This document shows, in pieces, positions 33,390-43,329 of a stretch of DNA of 64,000 nt. This DNA is from Rhynchopus euleeides (Eukaryota; Euglenozoa; Diplonemea; Diplonemida; Diplonemidae). Under the pieces are notes generated by a model that was given only the letters and a program-made list of their open reading frames with translations, searched no databases and was not told the origin of the DNA. A program made the position numbers and the translations under genes. Where the stretch lies: NCBI GenBank assembly GCA_963210315.1, contig OY723307.1:1116001-1180000 (forward strand), given 5' to 3'. Positions within the stretch are counted from its first letter, which is position 1; each line of letters starts with the position of its first letter.

Positions 33390-33802
33390 CTACCCGGTAT
33401 ACCAGATGCATACCCGTGACATACTGGTGATCCTATGTGTACATAGTGGACTTCCGCTGGTGAGGGGGTGCTGGAAGCGGGTGTTTGGGCGGACCTGATC
33501 TTCAGGTATCCAACACCTTCTTTCAGACACCCCTGAACAGGTGTTTTTCGGCAAAAATGGGCGGAAAACCATCCAGACGAGGTCCTTGGGTGATTGGTCC
33601 TTGGGGCTCACTGGGCCGAAGCTTCATCCGAGCTTCGCACTGAGTCAGCTCAGACCTATGGCATTCATCCCCTCAGATTCAGAACAGGAGCCCAGAACTG
33701 CGCAAACCCGAAAGCTCTCCTTCCGCACCAGTTGTATCCGCTGATTATGGGTCCTGTGTGACGATGGCTCATAGAACATACGGCTACACGGTGAACAGGA
33801 CG

Positions 33803-34003
33803 CGATGTCCCATGTGGGATATCCCACAGGGGAGGTGTACGTGTTCCCCCCTGGGGGAACGTACGCCGAGAACAGATGGGAGAATGTCGGTCCTCCCAGG
33901 GGGGACGTGCCACCTCCTTTATGGGACATCTAGGATAACCTACATTCTCCTATCGGTTCTCCCAGGGGAGAACCGATAGGAGAACGTCGACTATCCTAGA
34001 TGT
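33803..34003. repeat. cluster of strong palindromes
   Basis: At 33926-34003 ACATCTAGGATA pairs with TATCCTAGATGT, enclosing TTCTCCTATCGGTTCTCC paired with its exact complement around CAGG. Just upstream are GTTCCCCC/GGGGGAAC (about 33842-33861) and GTCCTCC/GGGGAC around CAGG (about 33892-33906). The three hairpins share related arms, as if copied from each other. Confidence 0.8.
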
Positions 34004-34645
34004 AGGTGAGAACACGTACGCCTCCCCTATGAGAGATGGTCGCCGTGGGATGGCCCATCCAGTCCGCCCGTGCGGATATCCCATACGTCCTGTACACCCT
34101 ATACCAGCACCAAAGCTCATTTGAGAGAAACTGCAACAGACGTCAACCTGAATAGAGACAGGGCAGGGTTCCACGCTGCCTTCCTCCGGCATGCATGGCA
34201 CACACCGGATGGGGATGCCTTCAGTGTAGCTACCTTGTGAGTGTGAACCACACTATCATCGGTGGAGAAACCAGTCAGGAGGGTCGGCGCCGGGGTAGAC
34301 GGTAGGTGCGAGGACTGAGCCACTCGACAGCCAACTTCTCCAAAATAGTGTCTTTGACCAAAGGACAATACCCGCCTGTCATGATCCCGTACCACAGAGA
34401 CCCCCATATCCCGTGCGTCTGCATACGTTTGTGATGACGGGGGATGGAACCTGTCTAGACCTCGCTCCAGGAACCAACGGCAACTCGGTGCCGTGGTGAA
34501 AAGCGTGTTCCCTTCTTCCTGACCTGCCATGATGATACATTGACGCTAACCACCCACATGTGAACACGCTACAGCTAGGACACACAGAAAGAAGCAATGA
34601 CTATCGCGTTACTAAACAGGCACACGGCACAGGAGGTCTGAGGGC

Positions 34646-34785
34646 TGCCGGAGGACACGGTGGTGAATATCTGTCCAGTCTGTATTCCCTCGGGTTTGCG
34701 ATGCTTGGAAGTAGGAAGGCTTCGCTGTCCCGCAGCCCGACCAGCAGGAGATCACTGGCCCTTGAGGGTTCATATTCAGGGTGTC
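34646..34785 (+). repeat. dispersed ~140-bp repeat, copy 1
   Basis: Inverted relative to 40690-40825, with shared words GTAGGAAGGCTTCGCTGT, CCAGCAGGAGATCACTGG and CTTGAGGGTTCA. It begins with a decayed version of the GC-hairpin unit. Identity is about 85 percent by eye. Confidence 0.6.
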
Positions 34786-35605
34786 AGATGCCTCTGGCTT
34801 GTACAATCGTGGACAGCTGCAGCCACCCATAGCACATAAAGTGCTCACCCAAGGAAGTCGAGGAGTTCGAGCTGTTGAACCTGAACCAGAGGGCGACAAG
34901 CAGAGTGAAGACTATGCAAATCACTGATCCGTCGTGTCCCCCTTGGACCACGTTAAACTCTTCTTCCTCCCACGCCTGCTTTGGCGGCTGGTAGGATGAA
35001 TATGAAGACGACGACGATGCCCGCGACTCTGTATGAACATCTCTATGAAGAGTGGTGGAAAAGGACCTCGGGTGCCTTCTTTGTGGCATTGGGCGGCATT
35101 GCTGCGCATGAGAAGGCTGGGTTTTCTCCCTGTCGGTGGGTGTCGGTGGGTAGTGACCCTCTCTGTATTGCTGGGTTCTTCGCTCGCAACAGGCAAGCGT
35201 TGTTATCCCAAAAAATGGGTGTTTCGACCGCCTGCGCGTGCTCTAGGTGAAGTTCTGCACAGAGAGTACATATTTTTGTCGGATTCCAACCTAATCTGGG
35301 TCGGTTTTGTGGTATATTTGCCCCAGGATCCGGGTTTTCAGGCCAAATACCCGTCGGATACCGGGAAAATAACAGTATTTTTGGCCAAAATTCAAAAAAA
35401 ATTGCCCTGGAGGCGGTCTGACAGCCCATTTTTGCGAGAAACTCGTACAGGAATTTTTTTCCAGAACATTCTGTCCAGCCAGAGGGCCAGAAAGTCACCA
35501 GAACGTGGTCCAAACGGGTCACCCCAGAAATACCGAAAATACCCGGTACATACCCGGTAGATACCGGGTATAACGCCGAATGTATGATTTTTATTAAATT
35601 ATAGT

Positions 35606-35652
35606 AGTGTAGACCCACACACCGAGCACTTGCCCTTGATGTGATCTCCACT
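35606..35652 (+). repeat. stem-loop family, copy 4
   Basis: AGTGTAGA (35606-35613) pairs with TCTCCACT (35645-35652) with one mismatch around CACCGAGCAC and CCTTGATG. (CA)n sequence follows. Confidence 0.55.
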
Positions 35653-35962
35653 GCACACACACCGCACATGTTTGTAAAGCGCAAGCTGCACCGAGCCCAA
35701 CCCGAATGCAGCCTCCACTGTACATCACACACTCGTGAATCATCTTTTCTTTTGCAGCAGCGTGCACACAGGACACACACCAGAGCTCACCACAACCCCG
35801 ACACAACTCTCTTGGCGTGCCCCCTCCCCCACCCCCTCTACTGCCCAACACACAACACAACCCACCCCTCGCTCTAGATGCCTAAACCTGAGGGCCACTG
35901 CACCACCCCCACCTCACCCCACGACGCGACACACCGAAGCCCCTTATTATCTCTGCAGACTG

Positions 35963-37951
35963 CTACAGCTCGACCTGCCTCATGCCTGCAGGCATCCGAT
36001 GCACCCCTATGCCGCTCTGCGAACCCTGCATGTTCGCAAGCAGGGCGGGGTGCAGCTGCGCCTCTGGGGTCTCGGTTGAGGAGGACCCCTCACTCCCCGA
36101 CTCGTCGCTGAAGGTGGTTAGCGTGTAGAGGAGGGGTTGTACCCCCGCGTCGCCGCCGCGCAGCAGGTTGTGGGGTGCGGAGGGGTAGGGCCTGCCGGAA
36201 GCGGGTGTCCTGGGGGACCGGGGGAACCCCCGGGAGTCCAAATCGTAGTCGCCCCCCCCGCGGTCCCGCCGGCGGGAGCCGCCGTGCGCATCCCCTGGCC
36301 TGCGCCGCCCGTCACCCCTGTCATCCTTCCCGTGCCCCTTCTGCCCCGACGACTTCTTCTTCCGCTTCTTCTCCTTCCTCCGCTCCCTCCGCTTCTTCTC
36401 CCGCCTCTCTTTGTCCTTCTCCTTCTTCTTCCGCTTCCGCCGCTGCTCCTCCTTCTCCCTCTCGTTATCCTCCCCCCTGCGCAGCCCAGGCCCCTCACCA
36501 GGCCCCCCATCCCATCCCCCAAACCCGGTTGGAACCCCGTCCCACCTCGGCAGATCTCTCGGAGGGGGTTGGGTGTGATATCCTTCCGGAATAGGCACCG
36601 CTGTTATGCTGAGGTTGTGTGGGGCCCCTGAAGGGGTGTACCAATGCGGGATGAGGTGGGGGGAGAGCGTGGGGTTTGCGCGGGTTTTCCCGTGGGGAAC
36701 CGAGGAGGTTGTGAAGCCCCTCCCGGAGGCGAAGTCCTCCCGCGAGTCGGTGAAGCGCCAGAACCCGTCGGGGGAGCTGAATATCCAGCGGAGGGACGGC
36801 CTCTCCCGAACCCAGCACACCTCGCCGTTAACCGATTCGGTCCCTATGCGGTACACCCCGGAGAGGTCGGACCCCAGAACCGCACCTCCGGACCCCAACG
36901 GGTTGCCCAGAGGGCCCAGCAGGAGCGACGCATCCGCCCCGTCAACCACCTGCAATGCCTCAGGCAGCTTCCCCGCATCCCGAAACCTCCCCCCACCCGG
37001 CGCCGGGTCCTCCCCCGAGGGGAACGGGTCTATCCCGTGGACCCCCTGCACCCCGCCGGGCCCACCCACCCCGCCGTACAGCCCCTGCTGCTGATGCGGG
37101 GGGAGGAAGGGGCTGTGCGGCGCAGCAACACCACCGCCACCGCCACCCCGGTGCTGCGGATGCGCTTCGCCCAGCGGGGAGAGGGCGGCACTCCCGCCGC
37201 CGGGGCCGGGAGGGGGTGCCCCCCCGAGGTATGAGTAGAGGGAGGCGAGGGTAGGGTTCTCCGGGTGGTGTCGGAGGTTGTGCTGCCGCAGGGTGTCGTC
37301 AAAATCCTGCGTGCTCCGGAGGTCCCCCGGGTGCTGCTGGTGGTGGTGCCCCGGGGAGGCGGAGCTGCCAGCGCCTGCGGCGAGCCCCGCCATCACCGCG
37401 GCGCTGAGGCTGTCCCTCGGGCTCCGCACAGCCCCACCGCCCATCGCATTGCTCGTGCTCCCGGTGTCAAGCAGAGCAAGAACCGCATCGGATGACCCAA
37501 CCTGAACCGGGCCCTTCTGAACCCCAGAGAAAGACGGCGCAGAAGGGTCATGCGATGGGTTTCCCATCGCATGGTGTTGGGTGTTGGAGGGTGCGCCGTT
37601 CTGCTGATCAACACCACGGTGTTGCTGCTGGAGGCGGAGTGCCTCGGCCTTTTCGAGACGTCGTCTCTTCCTCCGAAGGCAGAGGTATGCGCAGCATATG
37701 GTGCATGCGATGCAGAGCAGCCCCGCAACCCCTGAGAGAATCACGACGAGCTGGCAGGTCAGGTCGATCAAACCCAATATGCTCCCCTCATCACACCACG
37801 ACTTGTCGTCTATCGGTGCGGTGAGGCTGAGGGTTGCGCTTTCCGATGCAGAGAGAGAAGCGGTCGCAGTGCCGCTCCGCAGCGTTGCAGAGAGCGTCAG
37901 GCTCAGCGTCGGCGTGGCAGTCGCCAGAGGAGGGGGGGGTGGGACCGCCAT
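35963..37951 (-). CDS. single-pass membrane protein with basic tract, unrecognised
   Basis: From ATG 37951 the protein has 662 residues. The first 50 are Ser/Thr/Ala/Leu-rich. A single transmembrane segment follows (LTCQLVVILSGVAGLLCIACTICCAYLCL) with a stop-transfer LRRKRRR, suggesting a short exterior N-terminus and a long cytoplasmic tail. The tail is Gly/Pro/His/Gln-rich. It contains one compact block (GVYRIGTESVNGEVCWVRE, LRWIFSSPDGFWRFTDSRED) that looks like a folded domain, and then a charged tract of about 60 Lys/Arg/Glu residues (EKEEQRRKRKKKEKDKERRE). I know no family for it. An in-frame ATG at 38155 adds only Pro/His-rich sequence from C-rich DNA and is probably untranslated. A CCTCCCCACAG acceptor-like site lies at about 38090. 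Confidence that it is a gene is good; its function is unknown. Confidence 0.65.
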   Translation of the reverse strand: MAVPPPPPLATATPTLSLTLSATLRSGTATASLSASESATLSLTAPIDDKSWCDEGSILGLIDLTCQLVVILSGVAGLLCIACTICCAYLCLRRKRRRLEKAEALRLQQQHRGVDQQNGAPSNTQHHAMGNPSHDPSAPSFSGVQKGPVQVGSSDAVLALLDTGSTSNAMGGGAVRSPRDSLSAAVMAGLAAGAGSSASPGHHHQQHPGDLRSTQDFDDTLRQHNLRHHPENPTLASLYSYLGGAPPPGPGGGSAALSPLGEAHPQHRGGGGGGVAAPHSPFLPPHQQQGLYGGVGGPGGVQGVHGIDPFPSGEDPAPGGGRFRDAGKLPEALQVVDGADASLLLGPLGNPLGSGGAVLGSDLSGVYRIGTESVNGEVCWVRERPSLRWIFSSPDGFWRFTDSREDFASGRGFTTSSVPHGKTRANPTLSPHLIPHWYTPSGAPHNLSITAVPIPEGYHTQPPPRDLPRWDGVPTGFGGWDGGPGEGPGLRRGEDNEREKEEQRRKRKKKEKDKERREKKRRERRKEKKRKKKSSGQKGHGKDDRGDGRRRPGDAHGGSRRRDRGGGDYDLDSRGFPRSPRTPASGRPYPSAPHNLLRGGDAGVQPLLYTLTTFSDESGSEGSSSTETPEAQLHPALLANMQGSQSGIGVHRMPAGMRQVEL

Positions 37952-40320
37952 CACAGGGCAGGGGGGTGGGGTGGGGTCGGCAGGGGCATGGCAGAGGTGG
38001 AGGGGGGGAGGGAGGAGGTGTGGGGTGGGGTGGGGTGGGGGGATTACCCACCGCACCTGATGTGCCAAGTCCCCCTTGTGTATGCTGTGGGGAGGAGGGG
38101 TGGGGTGGGGTGGGGTGAATGCGAAGTGGCCAGTGAAACGCAGATCGGCCAGCAATAGGGCTAACTACTACGCAGGCTGTGATGCTCGGCACCCTTGCCA
38201 ATCACTGAGTGGACGCGGCGGCGCAGCAGGCAGAGTGGGACGGCCCCCAGTCGCGTGCCACTCTGAACTGGAGACTAAGCCCTAAGGAAGCAACCGTCGA
38301 CGAACAGGAGAAGAGCATCTCCCAAAGGGAATAAAACCGTATCTGTCAAGCGTAAGAGCATTCAGGGGACACAGTGGAGAGAAGTTGATCGTGACGCGAC
38401 GAGGGGCACGGCCCGCAGCACAGTCCTGGTGGCTGCCAAAAGCCTTGCGGCCACAGGGACAGGGTGAGGGGTGTGTGTGGGTGGCGAAGCAGAATCAGGA
38501 CACATCATCACAGACAGCCCCCGCTTCACTTCGCTATGGGCATGGGTGTGGGTATGTGTGGGGGAGAGAGAGGGTGGGGTGGGGAAAGAGCCCTCTTTTC
38601 CGCAATGTCTCCGGAACCTTTCTCCCTCCGTCCATCAACCCGCATCCCCCCCCTCCCCCCCAGCACCCCCTTCTGCACCAATATCATTATCATCATTTTG
38701 ACGTTTTGTTGCTGCGTCTCCTGAGCCTGTTTCGCTCTCTCTCTCGCTCTCAAAAATGAGAGATGGGAGCGGGGTGGGGGCGGGGGTGGGGCATGGGGTG
38801 CTGAGACGAAAAGAAACTAGGCTGCTGAGAGGAGGGAAAAAAATCCCTGAGGGGGGGGGGGGGGGAAGCGGGGATGGTGGTGATGGCCCACCACCAACCG
38901 CTGTTCCATTCCCGCAGCTCTCCCCATTTCTCCCTTTTCGCTCACCCCCCCCTCACCCACCCCCCACCCCCCACCCCTTCACAAACCCAGGTTGTCCTTT
39001 CCCCGCACCCACTCTCCTTTCTCTGGATGCGATCAGCCGTTTCCGGCCCAACTAAAATAGAAGAAAAAAACCAAAAGCATCAAAGAAAAAGGAGGGGATA
39101 CCATTTGGTTTGCCGTTTGATGTTCGTTGGGTAGGTGGGTGGGGGGTGCGTGTGTGTGCGTGAGAGGTCTTCAGTTCGGAAGGCCAGTCCCCACCCCTCC
39201 CTTTTGTAAAAACTTGAAGTATGTTGCACGCATGGCATGTTGCGCTGCTGAGGCCAGAAAGTATGTTTTTTTTGGGTTTTTTTCGGTGTTATTTTTTTTG
39301 TCTTTTTTTAGTTCTCTGAACGTTTCTCGGCGTGCGCGGTGATTACGTTGCATTTCTTTGCGTTTTCATAGCTGTAAGTATCTACCAATACCTCGAAATA
39401 ACGCGAGTGGCGCTGTTTCGGATATCAGATCGGTAAGAGTACTGCACAGTATGATCTTCTTATCCAAGGGTACTCGCTTTGTGATTTTCCATAACGTGTG
39501 GCTTTTAGGTTCCCCGACTCCCGTGACATGTCCACAGAGAAAAACTGCGCCACCATCATAAATTTGCCTCCCAGAACAAAACATCCGTTCAGCAGAACCG
39601 GTCGGCAATAATTATGTGACGCGTGTCTCCATCTGATTTCATGGCGGCGCTGTTGCTCGTTCCAACCTGCAACTGCCTTTGGGTGTGTGCGTGCAACTCC
39701 TCGTCCTCCCCACCGGTGATCTGTTTCTGCACAACAGCAAAAAAAATAATTTACGGCTCGCAAATCTGCTTTGACAAGTGTCTGTTTTGGGGGGTGATTT
39801 TTTGGGATCCACAAAAAAATCTGGAAAAAAGTGGTGGTGGACAGGCAAAAGTCAGCAGCCAGAGGAGACAGACACATCTGAGTAGAAACAGGGGATAAGA
39901 TAGGTCTGGTTTTCCGGTTTTCAAAACCAGGGTTTCCCGGTTCCCGGTTTTCTGGAAAAAAAAAAAAAGGTCGATCTCATTTTTGGCGGTTTTTTTTGTG
40001 ACTTTGGGACAGTAAAACAGTCAGAAAAAACGCCATAAAAAAATAGAAAGTGACCCCATCGTGATCCGCACAGAGCTCAAATAGTCCAAAGAAGGCAGAG
40101 AAGCGGAGAAGAAAAAATGGACCTAGCGGGTGGCCCGGTGGGGCCCGGTGGGTGGTGATGCCCTCGTCATGCAGGCCTCTTCTGTTTTGAAGGTGCACAC
40201 ATGGTGGACTCCAGCCACCCTAGCGAGTGTCTAAGAGGGAGTCTAAGACTGCAGTCTGTACTGGAGACGGGAGTCTATTTTCCAGCTAATTTACGACTCC
40301 CGCTAGTTGAGACTCATGGG

Positions 40321-40381
40321 AGACACACGGTGTACTCCAGCGGAGGTAGGGTAACCTCCGCTGGAGTTCACCGTGTCGTCT
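40321..40381. repeat. 61-bp near-perfect palindrome
   Basis: ACTCCAGCGGAGGT is repeated exactly inverted as ACCTCCGCTGGAGT around a short spacer, and pairing extends outward through CGGTG/CACCG to AGAC/GTCT. It sits in a segment (40200-40400) with further short inverted words such as GGGAGTC/GACTCCC. Confidence 0.8.
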
Positions 40382-40689
40382 GCCTCTGTGCAGCGTCACT
40401 CGGTGCCATCGAATACATGGCGACAGCCCACCAACTCGAGACAGATCTGCTTGTCTGGAGGGCTGAGACGAGAACACGAACGACTTTCAAGCAATCTTGA
40501 AGGTCGCCAAGCCTATTGGGGGCAACTAACAGATGAGATTTGTTTGTTGCCTGTCGTCACAGCTAGGTGCCCATTTCCTCGATAACGGAATGTGTGCAGA
40601 GATCTCGTGGACCCTTTGGCCATTCTGTCGTGCACCCACTCCACCCACAACGCACACCTGTCACGAGTGGTCGCTCCCCCGTCCTCCTC

Positions 40690-40841
40690 CACCCTGAAGG
40701 TTGAACCCTCAAGGACCAGTGATCTCCTGCTGGCCGGGCTGCGATACAGCGAAGCCTTCCTACTTACAAGCGAATCCAGACTGTAGGGAACAGATGATCA
40801 CTACCGTGGCCTCCGGCGGCTGGGGGGCTCCGCCCCCCAGA
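40690..40841 (-). repeat. dispersed ~140-bp repeat copy 2, with GC-hairpin unit
   Basis: Minus-strand homologue of 34646-34785. It is joined to an intact GC-hairpin unit (40788-40841, minus), showing that the hairpin unit is the terminal part of a larger repeat family at least here. Confidence 0.6.
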
Positions 40842-42159
40842 CCCCCCTGCGTAAAAAAATTGCACCAGACCGGTTTTTTGGCCGAGAGTCCAAACTTTCA
40901 AAGCAGCTGCTGCGCCTGCCCCACCAAGCAGCCTCAGTACGACAGGACGCGCGCAGGCACCGGGCCCTCTCAGATTCTGGGAGGGTTTGCGCGGGTCGCG
41001 CGCGCCGAAGGCGCGCGCGAAAAATTTTCAAAACCAGAAAAACCGGAAAACGGCGCCAGAAAAAAAGTCTATCTTATACCCTGGTAGAAACATGCAAACA
41101 AAAAAAACGGAAAATACCGAAACGGGGGGAGTGGGGGGTTGGGTGGCAGGGCCACCTACCGCCCCCACTGCACCCTTCTCGTCATTCCCGTGTGCAGCCG
41201 ACTCCACCTCTCGACGAAGTTGATCGGGGAGACTTCCCACCTCTGAGAAATGTGAAGGGGCATATCGAAAAAATCGTAAAAGAAAACACAATCGAACTGC
41301 AGAAACAAAAATGGCGAGCCTCCGTTGTGCGAATCCAGGGGGAGTAAGTTGCCTCAGGCAGAGCGTGGTGAAAACGGGGGTGTGTGTGCACCAAGTTGGA
41401 ACGAGCGGTGTGGAGGAGGGGGGCATGGGGCAAGTCCGTGCGGTAAAAAAAAAATGAATCGAGACAACAATCCCATCATAGGAGAAAAAAGGGGGGTGGA
41501 AGAGGAGGAAGAGGAGACAGGGGAGGGTTTGCGTATTGTGCTATTGACCTGTATTTTTTCCCAATTTTTTTAGGTTTTCCATATCTTTGTCGAGCATCCG
41601 AGCACAATACCGCAGGGCCGCGCAGAGTGTTTTTTTTCTCTGGTGCGCCAATCTCCCGCTTGCCGAAGCGGTGACAGGAGAGAGGGCAAAATCACGGTCC
41701 GTCGGGGGGGGGAGTGGGGTGGTTTTTTTTGGGGGAGGGGATGTCGGGGAACAAAAGCCACACACACAAAAACGACCGAGGTAAGCAGTGAACCGCCATT
41801 GAGGGGGGAGCATATTCCCAATGGCGAAGTAACATCGTTGGGACGTGGAGCTGAGCAACAGCCCGGTAAGAAATAAATACCTTCTTGGTTGGATGCTTGA
41901 CGAATCCACCGAAGATGAAGGTTGAGGCTTGAGGGAGAGGAGGGCGCAGGAAATTCTCGGCTTGGTTGGCAACTAAAGGGGGTGTGCATCGATTCATCAT
42001 GGTTCTGGTCAAAGCTAGCGCGCTGACGTGATCCCAAGGGTCTTCGATCACACACACACACACCCCATATTTATCGGAGAAGGGGCAGAGCCCCGTTCAA
42101 GGTGCAAAAAAAAACATCCCAGGGTTGGCATTAGAAAAGCAAAAGAATAAAAAAAGGAG

Positions 42160-42835
42160 GGGTGGGAGCAGTGATCTCGCTGGGCTCGTGCCCAAAATTT
42201 TAATAGGTAGGGCAGCTGCCCTACCTGGTAAAGGAGGAAATGGAACACTATCGACACATGTCACTCAACACGGGGGAATGGGGAGGGGAGAGGTTGTGGT
42301 GAAACGCACACACCTCGACCTGTGATGAGGTGAGATGTGGCTCTGCAATTACGGCACTACGCGTGCCGTAAACTCGAATGACCTGCTTTCTCCGTGTTCC
42401 ATTTCCTCCTTCATTGCATGAGGCTACACAAAAAAAATTCGCGCGCTTCGCGCGCGAACACGAGCCCTCAGCTCGTGGATCATCCGTGTCTGTCGCACCA
42501 CAGGCGGTTCATGCCCTCCAGGAGCCAGCAGACCGCCTTCAGGGGGTCTGGGGGGCGGAGCCCCCCAGCCGCCGGAGGCCACGGTAGTGAACATTTGTTC
42601 CCGGGCTGACATATCGTCCATGGCATGTCAATCACCTGACCACATTCGGTGGGTCATTGGATCGATAGTCCGGAATAGCCCTGCTCCCTGGGCCCCAGTG
42701 GGCCCAGAGGGGCGGGGGCAGATCAGAAATATTCTTGGTAGGGCAGGCTGGTCAGGCCTGCCCTACCAAGGTTTCGGACAGAAATTAAATAGGTAGGGCA
42801 GCTGCCCTACCTGCCTGACCAGGCACGAGATCGCT
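42160..42835. repeat. two related elements with GGTAGGGCAGCTGCCCTACC palindromes
   Basis: The perfect 20-bp palindrome occurs near 42206-42225 and 42791-42810, with a third imperfect version (GGTAGGGCAGGC...GCCTGCCCTACC) at 42739-42768. Both exact copies are flanked, in opposite orientation, by GTGATCTCG/CGAGATCGC and GCTCGTGCC/GGCACGAG words, so they are inverted copies of one element. A standard GC-hairpin unit lies between them at 42547-42600. Confidence 0.6.
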
Positions 42836-43329
42836 GGTGGGAGGGGGGGGGAAAAGATCCCATCAAAAGAAATCCACGTGGGGCACCGGACGAAGGCGTA
42901 AAAAATGTGAAACAAAAGGAAAACTTCAAAAAAGGCGCTGAAAAACGAAACCAGCTTCAAATTCAAACGGCAATCGGGAGGAACGGATAAAAGGGGGGTT
43001 GTTGTTGGCATGAATCGATGCAGAGAGAGGGGGTGTTTGTATAGGAGGAGTGGCTGAAGAGGCGGGATGCCACGCCTCGTTGCCACTGCTGTGCCTGAAA
43101 ATAGGTCGTGAGATACCTCTTACGGATGGTCTGTGCGTACTGCCTCAGATGGTTGGCATTGTGGAAGCGCCCCACCTGGCACCACGCATGCAGGAACTGT
43201 GGCTTGGCTTGCAGCGCACCGTACGCCTGGCCCCTGCCCGGAAGCGGGTGCAATGCAGTAGTTCTCTCGAGTTCCTTTCCTGGCGCTGGCTGTGCCGCGA
43301 CGCCATGTCAGTGCGGCAGTGCGCACTGA

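Larger units (their letters stand above)
31635..35592. mobile_element. 3.9-kb terminal-inverted-repeat element (31641-35586)
   Basis: The left end reads CATACATTCGGCG then TATACCCGGTAT/TACCGGGTA words and CGGTATTTTCGG. The right end, reverse-complemented, gives the same words in the same order with one extra TACCGGGTATG unit. ATTTTT flanks both sides (31635-31640, 35587-35592) as a likely target duplication. The interior is A/T- and palindrome-rich and contains the tandem duplication at 32655-33389 and hairpins at 33803-34003. No transposase is recognisable. A short minus frame near 34784-35089 contains a hydrophobic run (SVICIVFTLLVALWF) but is otherwise unsupported. The element lies between the SGNH hydrolase and the membrane-protein gene. 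Confidence 0.7.
38200..43329. other. 5.1-kb repeat-rich intergenic region
   Basis: No supported gene. Contents include poly-G at 38850-38864, T/A-rich blocks at 39260-39310, a palindrome at 40321-40381, the inverted ~140-bp repeat ending in a GC-hairpin unit (40690-40841), hairpins of the type GCGCGCGAAGGCGCGCGC (near 40995 and 42440), and two related GGTAGGGCAGCTGCCCTACC elements (42160-42235, 42739-42835). Confidence 0.55.

Noticed and set aside
34117..34530. 137-codon minus frame inside the 3.9-kb element
   Set aside because: No recognisable motif, and it overlaps palindromic DNA; no support beyond length.
41541..41972. Minus frame ending LCAALRYCARMLDKDMENLKKL, vaguely PEX11-like
   Set aside because: Only one short helix resembles anything; the rest is low complexity and no second exon could be found.
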